NCBI GenBank assembly: GCA_029215795.1
Contig: JARDYH010000001.1
Location: 182,969,654-183,033,653 of the forward strand
Direction: 5' to 3'
Length of the DNA stretch: 64,000 nucleotides
Origin: Anniella stebbinsi
Taxonomy: Eukaryota > Chordata > Lepidosauria > Squamata > Anniellidae
Position 1 is the stretch's first letter. The number at the start of each line of letters is the position of its first letter. The notes below the pieces were generated by a model. That model worked only from the letters and a program-made list of their open reading frames with translations. It searched no databases and was not told where the DNA came from. Positions 30,961 to 42,597 of this stretch are shown here, one piece after another. Made by a program: the position numbers and the translations under genes.

Positions 30961-33689
30961 AGCTTTGGGTTAAACTGTGTTGTGTGCTCCATTAGACCAG
31001 TCCTCCTAGGGAATCCATATCAGGATTAACTTCTCCAGAATTGTGTGGGTTCCACATCACTACAGAAGAGGGCCCCCACCTGTACTTGGTTTGCTCAACT
31101 CTCCCTTTGAAGGTTGTTTCTTATTTTATGGAACTTGTTCAGTTTTGGTCAGCAGAAGTGTGACAGTGGGGCAGGCATGGTCCTCTATAGCCTGTGGAAA
31201 CAACCCATGCTTTTCGGTTCATACGTCATGTCAACCTGTGGTTAACCAACCAGAAACCATGTCTTGCATTAGCAAGCAACGACTTTCACTCATCACCAAA
31301 ACTAGATTACATGAGACAGGGTAGGTGCGAGCCTGCAGTCAAGAGGGGTTGCTGAAGCTCTGAACACATTGAACATAATGTCTTTTCCCCCGTCTGATGT
31401 CTTTCATGATACTGACTGCTGTTGTAGTTCCGACTGAAGCGGCATGACCACTGATTTTAGTAATCCAGCTGTGAATTTGACTATTTCTTCTCTGCGTCAG
31501 CTAAAGGAAGGAGGCTGACTCCTCTTTTACATATTCACATGTGGACCAAACACTGAAATAGGTCCAGGCATGCTCTTTTGGCCTCTTTAGTTTGGTTGTG
31601 TCTTCTTCTTCTTCTTCTTCTTCTTCTTCTTCTTCTTCTTCTTCTTCTTCTTCTTCGTTTAGTCTTACTATATGATGCAGCTGTGCTTCCAGTGCGTGGA
31701 GGCTGCCTGTGCCTGGCTGCTCCAGGACTCATCGCCTCTCAGAAGGCCTCATCATCAACGTTGTTATTCATCCCTCATTCTGATCCCGGAGTTACAGGTA
31801 CGGCTTGCCCACTTCATTTGCGGATATCCTTCTACTTCTTTACTTCAACATTATTCCTGTGGCCCTTGCTGAGTCGCAACCTTCCCAGGCAGCAACACAC
31901 TTCCTTGGGGGAAATCCACTCATTTCTTTGGGGCAAAGCTCCACTCCCTGTCTTGGGTTTAATCAATTATCTGCCTTGGGTGTAATCCCTGCCTGGGGGG
32001 AAAGGAACTGCCTGCCTTGGGCATAATCCACTCCCTGCCTAAAATGAAAAAGAGAGAACACCCAAAGGAAGGTCCCAAGTCAAAGTGATAGGTTCCACGT
32101 GCAACAGGCCTGCAGCAGATCCTGGCTGTGCTTTAAAGAGCTGTGGTCATGGGCACTCAGCCCTCATAGCCAATTGAAGGATCCGGCTTGCCTTTCTGTC
32201 ACCATTGTCGTTTGGATTCGATGGCTGATTGCAGCTTCTCTCCTGTACTCCTGCCCATCCTTGGCCTTCCACGACAGCCACAGCAGCATCGTTCCATGGC
32301 CTTCTGCAGCAGGAGCAGCAGCACCAAACCCCAGGGAACTCCGGCTTGGCAAATTCCCTTACCGACATCAGTCAGAGTTGAACAGGTTATCAGTTGTTCA
32401 CCTGTAAATGATTTCATATGATTTCAACTTTCTCTTCAAAGTGCCTCTGAACTTTCTCTTATGGAAATTGTGGACAATGCGATGGTCATCCGCATGCACA
32501 TCCCAGACGTCATCATGCCTGCTGACCCAGATGCGTTTATGGCACAATGCCTTGGTGGAAATACGGTTGACAGGGGCAGGCGACATATGACTTACATGGT
32601 CAGATTTGCTTGCCTGATCAGACCATCTTAGAAGAAAGGGGGGGGGGGGAAATGTAGTTGACTTTACAAGCAGCTTCACAGAGCTTGTTCATGGCCACAG
32701 TGTGCCAGCAGAACTGAACGGGAGAACTGAGCATGCTCAGACGCCCACTAGGAGAGGGAAAAGTACTGCTTTGATGTCTCATGGTGTGCACCTGCGCTGG
32801 TAAGAGAATGTCCTCACTCAAAGTTGGGTGTGGAAAATCATACTACTGAACACCCGTGACACTTGGGAGGAGGTGCTCGGACGGATATGACTAAATATGT
32901 CCAAAAAAGATGAGCATGAGTTCAAAGAAGATGTACCAGACAGAAACACGTCAATCAAGAGAATACACCCATACGGCAGCCATGTTTTAGCAAACACCTG
33001 GGTATAACAAGTGAGATGTTGGGGAATGGGTGGTCTAATCACTTATTCATACCATTTGTGATTGGAAGATGGTAGTCTCCTCACTCATTGGGGCCTCCAC
33101 CTTTGGCCAGAACAAATGTATAAAAGCACAGGTAGCAAAGGCTGCGGGACTTGTTTTTTCTTTTTCTTTTTTTCTTTTTCTTTTTCTTTTCCTCTTTTCT
33201 TCCACTTCACCTCTGATTTTGGATTAACAGACCCAAGGATTTAGGGTAACTATGAATCTCTCTCTGTTTTCTGAAGTTGGGACTTGGAATTATTTCCAAG
33301 TCTTGGATTTTCTCTTTCATTCTAACTTCTACTTTTATTCTTCACATGCCTAGAGGAATTTAGCAATACTTTAGCATAGTTTGTATATTCAAGTAATGTG
33401 CAAGAGGAAGAATAGGGAGGGTTAACTACTATGTTTTAGTTTAGTTTAATTTTGTTTTAGTTTAGCCTTAAATCACAAGTAGTAAACTGGAGTGGATAAG
33501 GAGAAGCCATAACAATGTTAGAAGCTCAAGCGGTTATCTTATTAGCTAAATTTGTAATTCCTGCTTTGGTGACTGCAAATATTTGTCTGTTTGGATTAGC
33601 ACTGGTTATCCACCGGGATGTTCAGGACCCATTTGGGATAGGTTCTGAGGTTAAAAGGACCAAATTTACACTTTCTTATTCATGCAGGG
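30961..33689. other. Unassigned sequence with (CTT)n and pyrimidine runs
   Basis: (CTT)n at 31601-31657 and a CTTTTT-rich run at 33150-33200. Around 31895-32040 a short motif TGCCTTGGG.(T/A)TAATC recurs four times with variation. TATAAAAG at 33120 stands upstream of the pyrimidine run but no gene follows. No repeat family or coding domain was recognised. Confidence 0.45.
31601..31657. repeat. (CTT)n microsatellite
   Basis: About 18 uninterrupted TTC/CTT units. The poly-Leu and poly-Arg frames across it are artefacts. Confidence 0.92.
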
Positions 33690-34075
33690 GGTGCCCCCCA
33701 ACCCTGGCATGATGGGAGTTCCCACTAGGAAGTGGGTAGGGGGTGAGAAAAAGGGTCTTAGAGACCCACTTCTCAGTGGGAACCCCCATCATGCTGGATT
33801 AGGGTGGGCATCTACCCCTGTCCCATACTGCCTCCCCCTCCAAAAATTGTATCTGCCACCCCCCCCAGTCTAGGTGAAAGATCCTTCCTGAGGCTTGAGG
33901 TTTAATAGACAAGCCTTAAGAAGAATCCTTCATCCAGACTGGGAGGAAAAGGCTTGCTGGTGGGGGAGCAGTGACTGGGGCAAGAGTGGATGCCCCAGTC
34001 GGGATTGTCTTTGGGTGCTCCCCCACCCCGGCACAATGGGGGATTTGGCTGGGAAGTGGCTGGGTTTATAATAGT
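33690..34075. repeat. GC-rich nested inverted and direct repeats
   Basis: Three structures. CCTGGCATGATGGGAGTTCC... (33701-33735) is mirrored by ...GGAACCCCCATCATGCTGG (33780-33799). CAGTCTAGGTGAAAGATCC (about 33868) pairs with GAATCCTTCATCCAGACTG (about 33924). GGGTGCCCCCCAACCCTGGC (33692) recurs directly as GGGTGCTCCCCCACCCCGGC (34013). Together they look like a compact foldback element. The ends were not resolved. Confidence 0.6.
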
Positions 34076-35599
34076 GTTGTGCAGCACCTCGGGCCAAATC
34101 CCTGAAACTGAGGTGAACTTTTGGGAAAACTTTTATGCTTTTACATTTTATATTGTAATCTATTATGTGCTTTGTGGTTTTAATTGTTGTGAACTGACCA
34201 GAGAGTTTCATTGTAAGAATTGGTTTGTGCCAGTTTTTAGGATTTATCACACAATCTTATTCATGTTTACTCAGAAGTAAATTACTGCCAATGGGTATTA
34301 GGAGCCCTTCTGGGCAAGGAAAGGGTTAATGGGTGTTTTCCCTCCCCAGTTCCCCCAACAGTTGCTGGGTTCAACTGCTTGTAAATGTGGTCTAGAATCC
34401 ATTTTGTTTTGCTGTATTTAAGTCATATTGTGAAAATGTGGTTTTAAAAAACACTTTCTTTCCTTTTCGTGGTGCAATTTAACATATATTCCTGGCTAAA
34501 TTCCTTCTGTTTTATGAAGGCATACTTTTTTCTTCTTCTTCTGAAACCTGTGATTATGTAACCCAAACTCACTCACTTACAGCCATTGATTCTTATTTTC
34601 CTGCTGTCTCAGTTTGCCTATGTGTGAAATGGATTTCGTGGTCTCCCATTTCCCTTTAATTTAAATCCTAGAGGAGTGGGCTTGGCTATAAATGTCTTTC
34701 TCTTTGTTGTGACATACCCTGGATAAATTGTTTTTTTAAGACACTTAAAAAAAACTGATTTCTGTTGGTTCTGGGAATTTAGTATGCTGCAATTATGTAA
34801 CCGAAGCATACACTTGCTACTCTGGCACCAACTGCTAGAGCAGCAAGAACACCTTCAGAAGAATTAATCTGCTTATTCCATGGATCTTATTCCCAGGTGT
34901 CTCAATTTGTTCTTTCCTTACACTAAGAGTCTACCTTTCTGGTTCTGCCTGCACTGGTTCAAAAGAAAGTGTTCTGTCTGTTTAATCTGTATGTCAAGGA
35001 AACACTTGTGTAGTGACTGTACCTTTTTTGAAAGCCTTTTTCCTTACAGTAATTTGAATTTGGCTAACACATGCTATATTTTTAAAAAGTTTTTTTTTTA
35101 TCAATATATGACTTATTTCAGAATATATGGTTAGGATGGCAGTTTTAGTGTGAGATATACCATTATTTTTCTTTCAGAGGTCTTACATATCCGACCACCT
35201 AGAAATATACTCTACCCCTTCTGTGCCCCCCCCCCCAATTTTTTTTCTGGTGCTGCCACTGCAAGCTACACAAGCCGTTTTAGCTAAGCTGAGGCAGTCT
35301 GGATCCATTGGCCAAATATATACCAACACATGTTCTAGGATCAAAAATGGGATTACAGCATTTGTTTGAATTCCGTAGTCTCCAAACACCTACACTTGCT
35401 ACAGTCTTTTTTGTTCAACTCCTAGTGGAGTAAAGAGGTGGTGGTGGTGGTGGTGGTGGTATTCTTTTCACCTTTCAGCTTTTAGAGAAAGGATGGGCAC
35501 AAGATAGGCTGTCATTCACCAGTGGACCATTGCTCATTTCCAGTGGATACCAGCACCTGCTGGATTCGGTGGACCTTATGAACAAACTAAATATTCTGT
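34076..35599. other. Mostly unassigned sequence
   Basis: A short ATTCATGTTTACTCAGAAGTAA string (34258-34279) resembles a dispersed amniote repeat. (GGT)n at about 35440-35460. No other features seen. Confidence 0.45.
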
Positions 35600-35607
35600 T
35601 TAAAAAG
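35600..35607. repeat. 8-bp target-site duplication, left (TTAAAAAG)
   Basis: Identical to 37628-37635. Defines the left border of the 35608-37627 element. Confidence 0.88.
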
Positions 35608-37627
35608 TAGGGATGTGTATCGTATCGTTAAAATGTACGATGATGACATGATATCCCCTTATCGTGCATACGATCAATGATAACGATACAATAGGGAAGC
35701 CTACGATAATTATTGGAGACTATAACAAATCCTATGATAATTATCATATTTTATTGTTTTATCGGAAGTCTCTTTCTCTTTTGCCGCCACATGGATGGAG
35801 CTGGTAGGTGGGGTGTGCTTGATGAGACAGTGACCAATCGTGCAGCAAGGATTCCAGCAGGCTCCAATCACAACGTTGGAGGAGGGCTAAGGATATCCCT
35901 GCATAAAACCCCCACACTTGGTGTTCCAGCTCTGTTGGGAATTAGGTGTTGAGGGGAGAAGGGTGGATTTTGTTGGAGTTCTGTCCTGGCTCCTGATGGC
36001 GAGTTGTTAGAGATTCATTGTAGTCTTGCATCTTTGAGTCTCAGGTTCGTTTGGCTGTGCGTTGCTTGTGTGTTTGAGTTATAGTTTTTAAATTTTTATA
36101 TGTTTTCTGGTCGGTTTGATTGAAGGGTTAGGTTAGCATAAGTGAGGGTACTATGACTGAGGGGGTGTGTTTTGTCTTCTTCCCTGTTTAACTTCCTTTA
36201 AAAAAACAAAATTATATTTCTCTCCCTCTCTCTCTCTTTCTCTGGATGTGTGTGTTTGCTGGATTGACTGTGAGTGTGCTGGTGTGTCCTGTAGCCTGCT
36301 ACACAGGATAACACTACACAATCTCTGGTCAAAGCAGCACACAAACTGTTTGCAAAGGATTGTTATTAATATAAATAAAAATTCCATTTTCAATCACTTT
36401 GTACCAGTTTGAAACGTGGCTCTAAGGCGTGCCTTGGGCGAGATGGCTCTGGCTCTAGGAGAGATGCTGTTGCTGCTGGGGGCAGTTCTGGGGTGGCTGT
36501 CTCTCCCTCTCACACATTTTATTTCTTTTTGAAAGACACTGCTCCAGCTAATGTTTCCAGTCTGGAGAGATGGCTTGAGTTGAGTTGAGAAATTCCTGTA
36601 TTATTATTTTTCGTCACTATGTCCCTGGGTTGTGGAATCCGTTACTGAGGGCCTGCAGAAGCATCCCCCTCATGCATTTCCTATTATTATTATTGTTGTT
36701 GTTGTTGTTGTTGTTGTTATTATTATTATTATTATTAGAGACTCTGGTCCAGGCAATGTGCCTACCTCTACCCTGAACGTGACTTATATTAATTTGGCAA
36801 AGTGCCTACCCCAAACATGACTTTTATTTGGCAAAGTGCCTACCCGGAATGTGAGTTTTATTTGCCACTGCTCCAGCCAATGTGTGCAGCTCTGACATGA
36901 AGAACTGCCCACCTGCCTGTACGGCGATGGCGGGCAGACTGGGTCATTTTAATTTTCAAGCATGATGAGGCCAAGGCGGTGCGTGAAGGTTGTTTTGATG
37001 GGATCCTGCAGGTTGGCGTGCTTATGGGGTATCTCCTGGCCCAATGAGGCCTGGGTTTATCCACTGGTTTTGAAAGTTCATTGTATTCATAAAAATATAC
37101 CTATCAGTCTCAGAAGCAGCAGCAGCATGGAGTGCATTACTGGAAACAGTGCATGTTGTTGAGAGCTTACTTCGGAGTAACGCCTGCAGCTGTGCATCTG
37201 AAATTGGGCACAGATGAGTCCCCTCAAGGCCATCTGTGAGATGCCCATGAGTACTGGATGACATCTCTTGAAAAAGGGCCACATTTCAGCCACTTGAAAC
37301 AGTGTATTTGAAAGCTTACTTCCAAGTAACACTTGCACCGATTGTTCTAAAATTTGGCACACAAGACTAGCAACACTCAGTCTGCACTGTGACCAAGTTT
37401 CAAACCTGTAACTTGGACAATTAAGAGTTTTTAGGCCTTTCTCTGACTCAAAAATAAACTCTCTAGGGCAAAATGGAGAAACGATATAATATCGGATTTC
37501 CGATAATTATCGGAAATATTATACAATATGATATGGTTCACCTATGATATAATCGGAGACTATATTTTTTTTGGTCTGAAATTCCGATAATGATACGATG
37601 CAATAGTTTTGGGTGTGCACATCCCTA
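35608..37627. mobile_element. hAT-type element, ATCGATA subterminal type
   Basis: Begins TAGGGATGTGTATCG and ends GGGTGTGCACATCCCTA, with an exact 8-bp duplication. Both ends carry 130-150 bp of ATCGTATCG / CGATAAT(T/N)ATCG motifs, including the perfect palindrome TCCGATAATTATCGGA at 37499-37514. The interior has the AATCACAACGTTGGAGGAGGG block, a (CT)n block, GTAGCCTGCTACACA, (ATT)/(GTT)n at 36690-36738, and near the right end two copies of the shared module (CTGAAATTGGGCACA at 37198; TAAAATTTGGCACACAAG at 37350). No transposase frame was recognised, so it is a non-autonomous, internally deleted relative of 26612-30960. Confidence 0.88.
36688..36738. repeat. (ATT)n(GTT)n(ATT)n microsatellite
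   Basis: Compound trinucleotide repeat within the hAT-type element. Confidence 0.9.
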
Positions 37628-37635
37628 TTAAAAAG
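37628..37635. repeat. 8-bp target-site duplication, right (TTAAAAAG)
   Basis: Exact partner of 35600-35607. Confidence 0.88.
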
Positions 37636-38509
37636 CATGCTTAAGCTGGGTACTTTTATTTTGAAAGAAAAGCAGCTGCATATGGTTCACAACTGGATCA
37701 GAATCCTGTGCCAGTATTCTTTTAAAAATTGCCCTCCAAACAGCACATTCAAGGGCAAACAGCAGCCCAGGAGGTGTTGATGGGAAACCAGTATGGGAGC
37801 TGGATCAGGGCCCTGTATTGCTGCTTTCCCTTCAAAATGAAAATGGTAGCTTAAGTATCCCTTTTAAAAAGCATGTTTAATGTAATGTGTAGTCTTGCCC
37901 TTAGCCAGACTCCATAAAGCACATCCTTAAGTGCATAATCAGCAAAACACAGATCAGCTATGCATTAACTGCCAAGGATGCACTCTTGCTTTGTAAATGT
38001 AAAATGTGTTGGAGACCTGTGAATGCTATTTCCTTTTTATTAAAAGGCCTTCCAGGATTTTGTTAATGTCTGCTACTGACTTTTGTAAGAACAGCATCTA
38101 TTTCCACCAATACTTAGCTCCAGAAGTCAATAATTTTGTTTGATCTGAATTTTATGAGATGGAGCACATATCAGAGAATGGCTGTGGGAGTGAAGAGCAA
38201 GAGGTGAAAAGATGATAACACTTTTACCTCCCTGGCTGACACTGAAAATTATTTGATTCACCTGTTTTGATTTACCACTGCATCTTCAGAAGCCAAAGGC
38301 TCAAACGTTGGGAGCTGTGTGGGAGAAATACAGAATTTCTTTCTTTCTTTTTCTCCCTCCTTCCTCCCTTCCAGGAAAGGTTTTTAATTATCTTTTTGTC
38401 TGTTGCAGAGAAGGGGGCTGGAATGAAAAATTTGCTTATCAGGTGCAGATGGTACCCAAACTATTTCTTCTCTTCAGTGACCCTGAGATTGCATGCTCCT
38501 GCATCAGCA
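37636..38509. other. Unassigned sequence between two hAT-type elements
   Basis: No repeat or coding landmarks. An interrupted TTTCTTTC run at 38338-38370. Confidence 0.45.
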
Positions 38510-38517
38510 GAATTTGT
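38510..38517. repeat. 8-bp target-site duplication, left (GAATTTGT)
   Basis: Identical to 40149-40156. Confidence 0.9.
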
Positions 38518-40148
38518 TCGGGCTGTGCACTCCCCCGATCTGATTCGGATCCGGATCTGTCAGGTCTGAATCAGGCCTGATTTGCTTCAGATCAATTTGG
38601 ACCTCCCTGATCTGATTTAGATCTGGATTCGAAGCAAGATTCGGGTCTCCGACTCGAGATTCGGATGCCTCATTTTCCCCATAGATTTGCAATAGGGGAA
38701 AGAAAGGACTATAACTTCTGTATTTTTAAAGATATAAAAATGAAACTTGGGTACATTGCAGATGGGCTGTAGGTACTTATATGTGCAAAATTTCAGAAAC
38801 ATAGGTGTGAGCGTGTAGTGGCTATGAATTTTTGAAAAATGATCAAGAAACACCTATAACTTCTTTATTTTTCAAGATACATACATGAAACATGGGCACA
38901 TTGCAGATGGCATGTAGGTACTCATGTGTGCCATATCACAGACACAGAGGTGCAGGCTTTTACTCACAAGGAATTTTTAAAACTGCAATTTTCCAAGCAA
39001 TCCACAAGTGCTAGTAACTTTCTCATTTTTCAAGATACAATCCAGACATGCAACACTGGGCAGTTGTGTAGGTGCAGGCAGCTACACACAGATGCAGTCA
39101 GCAGCAGTCATTGATGATGAGAGCACTACTCAGTGAGCCCAAGGTTGTCTCGATTTTCAATTGTGAAGCCGAAACGCAACAAACGGCCCAGCAAGGCGGG
39201 CACATCGTTTTGAAAAACATAGACAGTGAGAGATGCTTTGGCATCCCCTCACTATAGGAGGCTAGGAGGAAGAGGACCCCTTTGGGTTCCTCCCTTCAGA
39301 GTTGAGTTACTGAACTGTAAGCACAGCCGGTCATAAATAATAATAGGAATACTACTACTAATACTACCACTAATAATTAAATAAAGAGCCTGCCCGACTT
39401 AACTAAAGAGAAAAAGCCTGCCAAAATAAGGAGGGGTGGAATGGAAAGGGGATGCCTGTCACTCCCCCGAGGGCTTGAGGATGGGGTATCACAACAGGGC
39501 AGATTGGCTTTAAGAAAGACCAGATGATCCACCAACTCAGCATCCAAACAGCAGCAGTGGGGTGTCACTACATCATCCGCCATGGAGAATACCCTTTCGC
39601 TTGGAACACTGGTTGGTGAGCAGCTGAGTCGATCCCTGGCCACCCGAGCCAGGTCGGGCCAAGGAATCCCCCCTTTCTCCCTTCTCCTCCCACCGTGTTT
39701 GAACTTTTAAAGTAAAAATTCCTTGCGAGTATAGCCTGCAGCTCTGTGTCTGTAATTTGGCACAAATGAGTACCTACTTGCCATCTGTAATGTGCCCAAG
39801 TTTCATGTGTGCATCTTGAAAAATGAGAAAGTTACAGCACTTCTGGATTGCCTGGAAAATTGCAGTTTTAAAAATTCCTTGTGAGGAAACGTCTGCACCT
39901 ATGTTTCTGAAGTTATAGGTGTTTCTTGATCAATGTGCCCAAGTTTCATTTTTATATCTTTAAAAATTAAGAAGTTATAGTCCTTTCTTTCCCCCAATGC
40001 AAATCTATGGGGAAAACACTTAAAATGGCATCCGGATCCGGATCAATTCCGACCTCCCCGATCCAATTCGGATCCATTCTTTGGAGGTCCGAATCACTCC
40101 GATCCGCTTCAGATTCAGGATCCAGATTTGGATCTGTGCATAGCCCTA
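38518..40148. mobile_element. hAT-type element, GATTCGGATC subterminal type, with transposase remnant
   Basis: Begins TCGGGCTGTGCAC and ends GTGCATAGCCCTA (inverted, about 11 of 13 matching), with an exact 8-bp duplication. Subterminal arrays of GATCTGATTCGGATCC-type motifs are at 38535-38665 and 40028-40137. Inside each is the shared module: CTATAACTTCTGTATTTTTAAAGATA, ATGAAACTTGGGTACATT, AAATTTCAGAAACATAGGTG (38707-38812), and its mirror at about 39730-39980. The centre holds a hAT dimerisation-domain fragment on the minus strand. It links this whole element family to hAT by both protein and target-site evidence. Confidence 0.92.
39480..39690 (-). pseudogene. hAT transposase dimerisation-domain remnant
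   Basis: The minus-strand frame reads RPDLARVARDRLSCSPTSVP, SERVFSMADDVVTPHCCCLD and AELVDHLVFLKANLP. These are the conserved end of hAT transposases: a hydrophobic helix, the (A)TSVPSERVFS box, a short loop, then LD.E.V..LVFLK.NLP. In live transposases this surface makes dimers needed for DNA transfer. Upstream there is no trace of the DDE catalytic core or BED finger, so only about 70 codons remain, then the frame degrades. The SPTS in place of PATS and the CCC run are minor deviations. Confidence 0.88.
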
Positions 40149-40156
40149 GAATTTGT
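40149..40156. repeat. 8-bp target-site duplication, right (GAATTTGT)
   Basis: Exact partner of 38510-38517. Confidence 0.9.
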
Positions 40157-40918
40157 GCAGTACTTTCCCATTTGCTCCAGAGCCACTTCAGTATCACAAT
40201 TTCCTTTGGTATTGCTATTGATCTTGACACAGTGCATCTGTGAGCAGAAGCCTTCCTTATAAACTAGGGTTGAGACAAAAAAAATGCCCTAACTATGCAA
40301 CCATTTTCTGCAGGCTACAAAAATGAACCATCCCTTTTCACCAATACTTGGAACAAGGCTTATGGGCATGGGCAAAGTATACCCAGTGTGTTGGGGGGGG
40401 GGGAAAGCAGGGCAAAAGGAGAGTGTCCCTGTGCTGTTTCAGCAACCAGGTAATGGCCTATCTTCCCCAGTGAAGGAAGGGGAAAACGTATTACCCAATT
40501 TCTTAGATAATTGGGTGACACTGCTCACTTCCCCATATTGCACTGGGATGATAGAGAGTGTCAACTGATTGCCTAGGCAATTGGGCAGTAAACTGTATCT
40601 TTCAGCACAGTGCACAGTTCATAATTCAGCATGGGAAGGTAGGGACACTTCCTGTCTTTGGTGCTGTGCTGTGAGCTACTGGGAAAGCAGGGAAATGTCA
40701 GATGTGTCCTGCTCTGGTTGCTCTGGTTGGTTCAGATTCTGCGTTTGATAGATTAAGGGGCAAATCCAACAGGCAAGTCAATTAGGTAAACACAGAGGTA
40801 TCAGTCCAATATGGGATCAGTTGAAAGCAGCAGTAGTCAAGATACAGACAGTGGTCAAACACAGTATTACTGGGCAAGAAGTGATTTCCAAAAGAAAGGT
40901 CTGAGGCACATCCAAGAT
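40157..40918. other. Unassigned sequence
   Basis: A G-run at 40393-40402 and a small ACCCAATT...AATTGGGT inverted pair near 40492-40515. No repeat family recognised. Confidence 0.45.
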
Positions 40919-41231
40919 TAGGGTGACCATATGAAAAGGAGGACAGGGCTCCTGTATCTTTCACAGTTGACTAGAAAGGGGAATTTCAGCAGTTGTCATT
41001 TGTATGTATGCAGCACCTGCTGAAATTTCCTCTTCATCACAACAACTAAAGCTGCAGGAGCCCTGTCTTCTTTGGTCAAGAAGGCAGGGTTCCTGCAGCT
41101 TTAACTGTTGTGATGAAGAGGGAATATCACCAGGTGCTGTATGCATACAAATGACACCTGCTAAAATTTCCTGTTCTATACAACTGTGAAAGGTACAGGA
41201 GCCCTGTCCTCCTTTTTATATGGTCACCCTA
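40919..41231. mobile_element. TAGGGTGACC-family MITE (CATATG subtype)
   Basis: Ends TAGGGTGACCATATGAAAAGG and CCTTTTTATATGGTCACCCTA. The halves are inverted about CTTCTTTGGTCAAGAAGG. No clean target duplication; ATCCAA occurs on both sides at slightly shifted positions. Confidence 0.88.
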
Positions 41232-41991
41232 TGGCCACGATCCAAACATGAGAGTGTAGTCAAAACAGGAATGCAACCCAAAAAGCAGAATCAAGCAGGA
41301 GTCCAGAGTTCAGGAGTCCAGAGTTCAGTAGTACAGAGGTTCAGTCACAAGATAAGGTCAGGAATACCAGAAATTGGGGCTGAAGATATTTCCAGCAGCT
41401 AGTAAGCTCTGAGTGAGGCTTATTTGGCCATTGCTCAAATCCCCATCCAATGCCCAGATTCAGTTCATTTCCAGCCCTTTGACAATAGTCCTACTCACAA
41501 GGAGGACCTTGCTCCCAAGGAGTCCTTTCCTCTTGGGGAGTCATATGTAACTGAGTACTTCATCTGAAAGGAGCCATACTGGCCTGACTCTCTTGAGACA
41601 ACAATGTTCTTAGGGGTTAGGTAGTTGCCCAACTGAGGCAACCATCAAAGACAGAGCTTCCCTCCTCCTATGGGGATGGATCTATGGTCCCTCGGGTCTC
41701 CTGGTGTGGGTGGTTCCCTGATACCATCTGTCTCTGGGTGCTCTAGATCCTTGGAGAAGGAAGATTCCTTCAGCAGGGGCATGAAAAGGACCTCATTTAC
41801 TTCCACTGCCTTTGCTGCTTCTGTGGCTGCAAACAGAACTTTGCAACCACAGAATTTGCACTGAAGTGTCACCAAGGTGATACTTAGGATCAACACTAAT
41901 ATGAACGCTATACTTATACTGTCAAACCTAGTATTGCCTACTCTGACTTGGCAGCAGCTCCCTGTTATCCCAGGAATAGGTCTTCCTTTGC
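41232..41991. other. Unassigned sequence
   Basis: A tandem CAGGAGTCCAGAGTT repeat at 41298-41333 is the only structure noted. Confidence 0.45.
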
Positions 41992-42311
41992 TAGGGTGAC
42001 CAGATAAAATCCAGGTCAGGGCTCATGTAACTTTAACAGTTGTAGAGAAAAAGGAATTTCAGCCAGTGTCATTTGTATGCAATTAGTTCCTGGTGAAATT
42101 CCCTCTTCATCACAACAGTTAAAGTTGCAGGCGCCCTGCCTTCTTTTGTATATGGTCACTCTAGTATAGTGCCTGCACCTTTAAGTGTTGTGATGAAGAG
42201 GGGATTTCACTAGGAACTAATTGCATACAAATGATCCTGGCTGAAATTCCTTTTTCTCTACAACTGTTAAAGTTACAAGAGCCTTGACCTGGATTTTATC
42301 TGGTCACCCTA
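41992..42311. mobile_element. TAGGGTGACC-family MITE (CCAGATAAAATCC subtype)
   Basis: Ends TAGGGTGACCAGATAAAATCC and GGATTTTATCTGGTCACCCTA. CCTTTGC at 41985-41991 repeats at 42312-42318, so a 7-8-bp duplication survives. It truncates the SINE at 42318-42411. Confidence 0.9.
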
Positions 42312-42317
42312 CCTTTG

Positions 42318-42411
42318 CCCTACTACCTGAGATTCTTTAATGGGAGATTGTACCAGGAGTCTTCCACATGTAAAGCAAGTGCTGTCTACCAGAGAGCTAT
42401 GATTCCTCCCC
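42318..42411 (-). mobile_element. tRNA-derived SINE head, second copy
   Basis: The minus strand reads ATCATAGCTCTCTGGTAGACAGC (A-box-like TAGC..TGGTAGA.C), then GGTACAATCTCC (B-box-like GGTTCAATC), then TTAAAGAATCTCAGGTAG. It is the 5' part of the same SINE family as the adjacent copy, in the same orientation. Confidence 0.7.
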
Positions 42412-42412
42412 A

Positions 42413-42595
42413 ATACCAAAAAACTGCCTTAATCTGAGTGAGAATGTTGTCCATCTAGCCCAGTACTCTGACAGGCAGCAGCTCTCAAAGGTGTTTCCCA
42501 GCACCTATTACCTGAGATCCTTTATTTAGAGATGGCAGGGACTGACCTGGGGCCATATACATGCAAAGCTTCTGCTCTACCACTGAGCTAGGCCC
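42413..42595 (-). mobile_element. tRNA-derived SINE
   Basis: The minus strand starts GGGCCTAGCTCAGTGGTAGA (tRNA-like A box TAGCTCAGTGGTAGAGC), then GCTTTGCATGTATATGGCCC and the B-box-like GGTCAGTCCCTG. The non-tRNA body is GGATCTCAGGTAATAGGTGCTGGGAAAC...ACTGGGCTAGATGGACAAC and the 3' side is CTCACTCAGATTAAGGCAG. Pol III promoter boxes are recognisable but mutated. It is transcribed by Pol III and mobilised by LINE machinery when active. Confidence 0.82.
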
Positions 42596-42597
42596 TA

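Noticed and set aside
31535..31985. Poly-Leu / poly-Arg frames
   Set aside because: Produced by the (CTT)n microsatellite.
32424..32631. Open plus-strand stretch reading MEIVDNAMVIRMHIPDVIMP...
   Set aside because: About 68 codons, no family recognised, no supporting flanks. The TATAAAAG at 33120 is too far away and leads to no frame.
33030..33510. Possible LTR (TATA box, pyrimidine tract)
   Set aside because: No paired repeat, no TG...CA ends, and no primer-binding site or polypurine tract could be identified.
42318..42595. Functional tRNA gene
   Set aside because: The A and B boxes are present but the body does not fold as a tRNA and continues into a SINE body.
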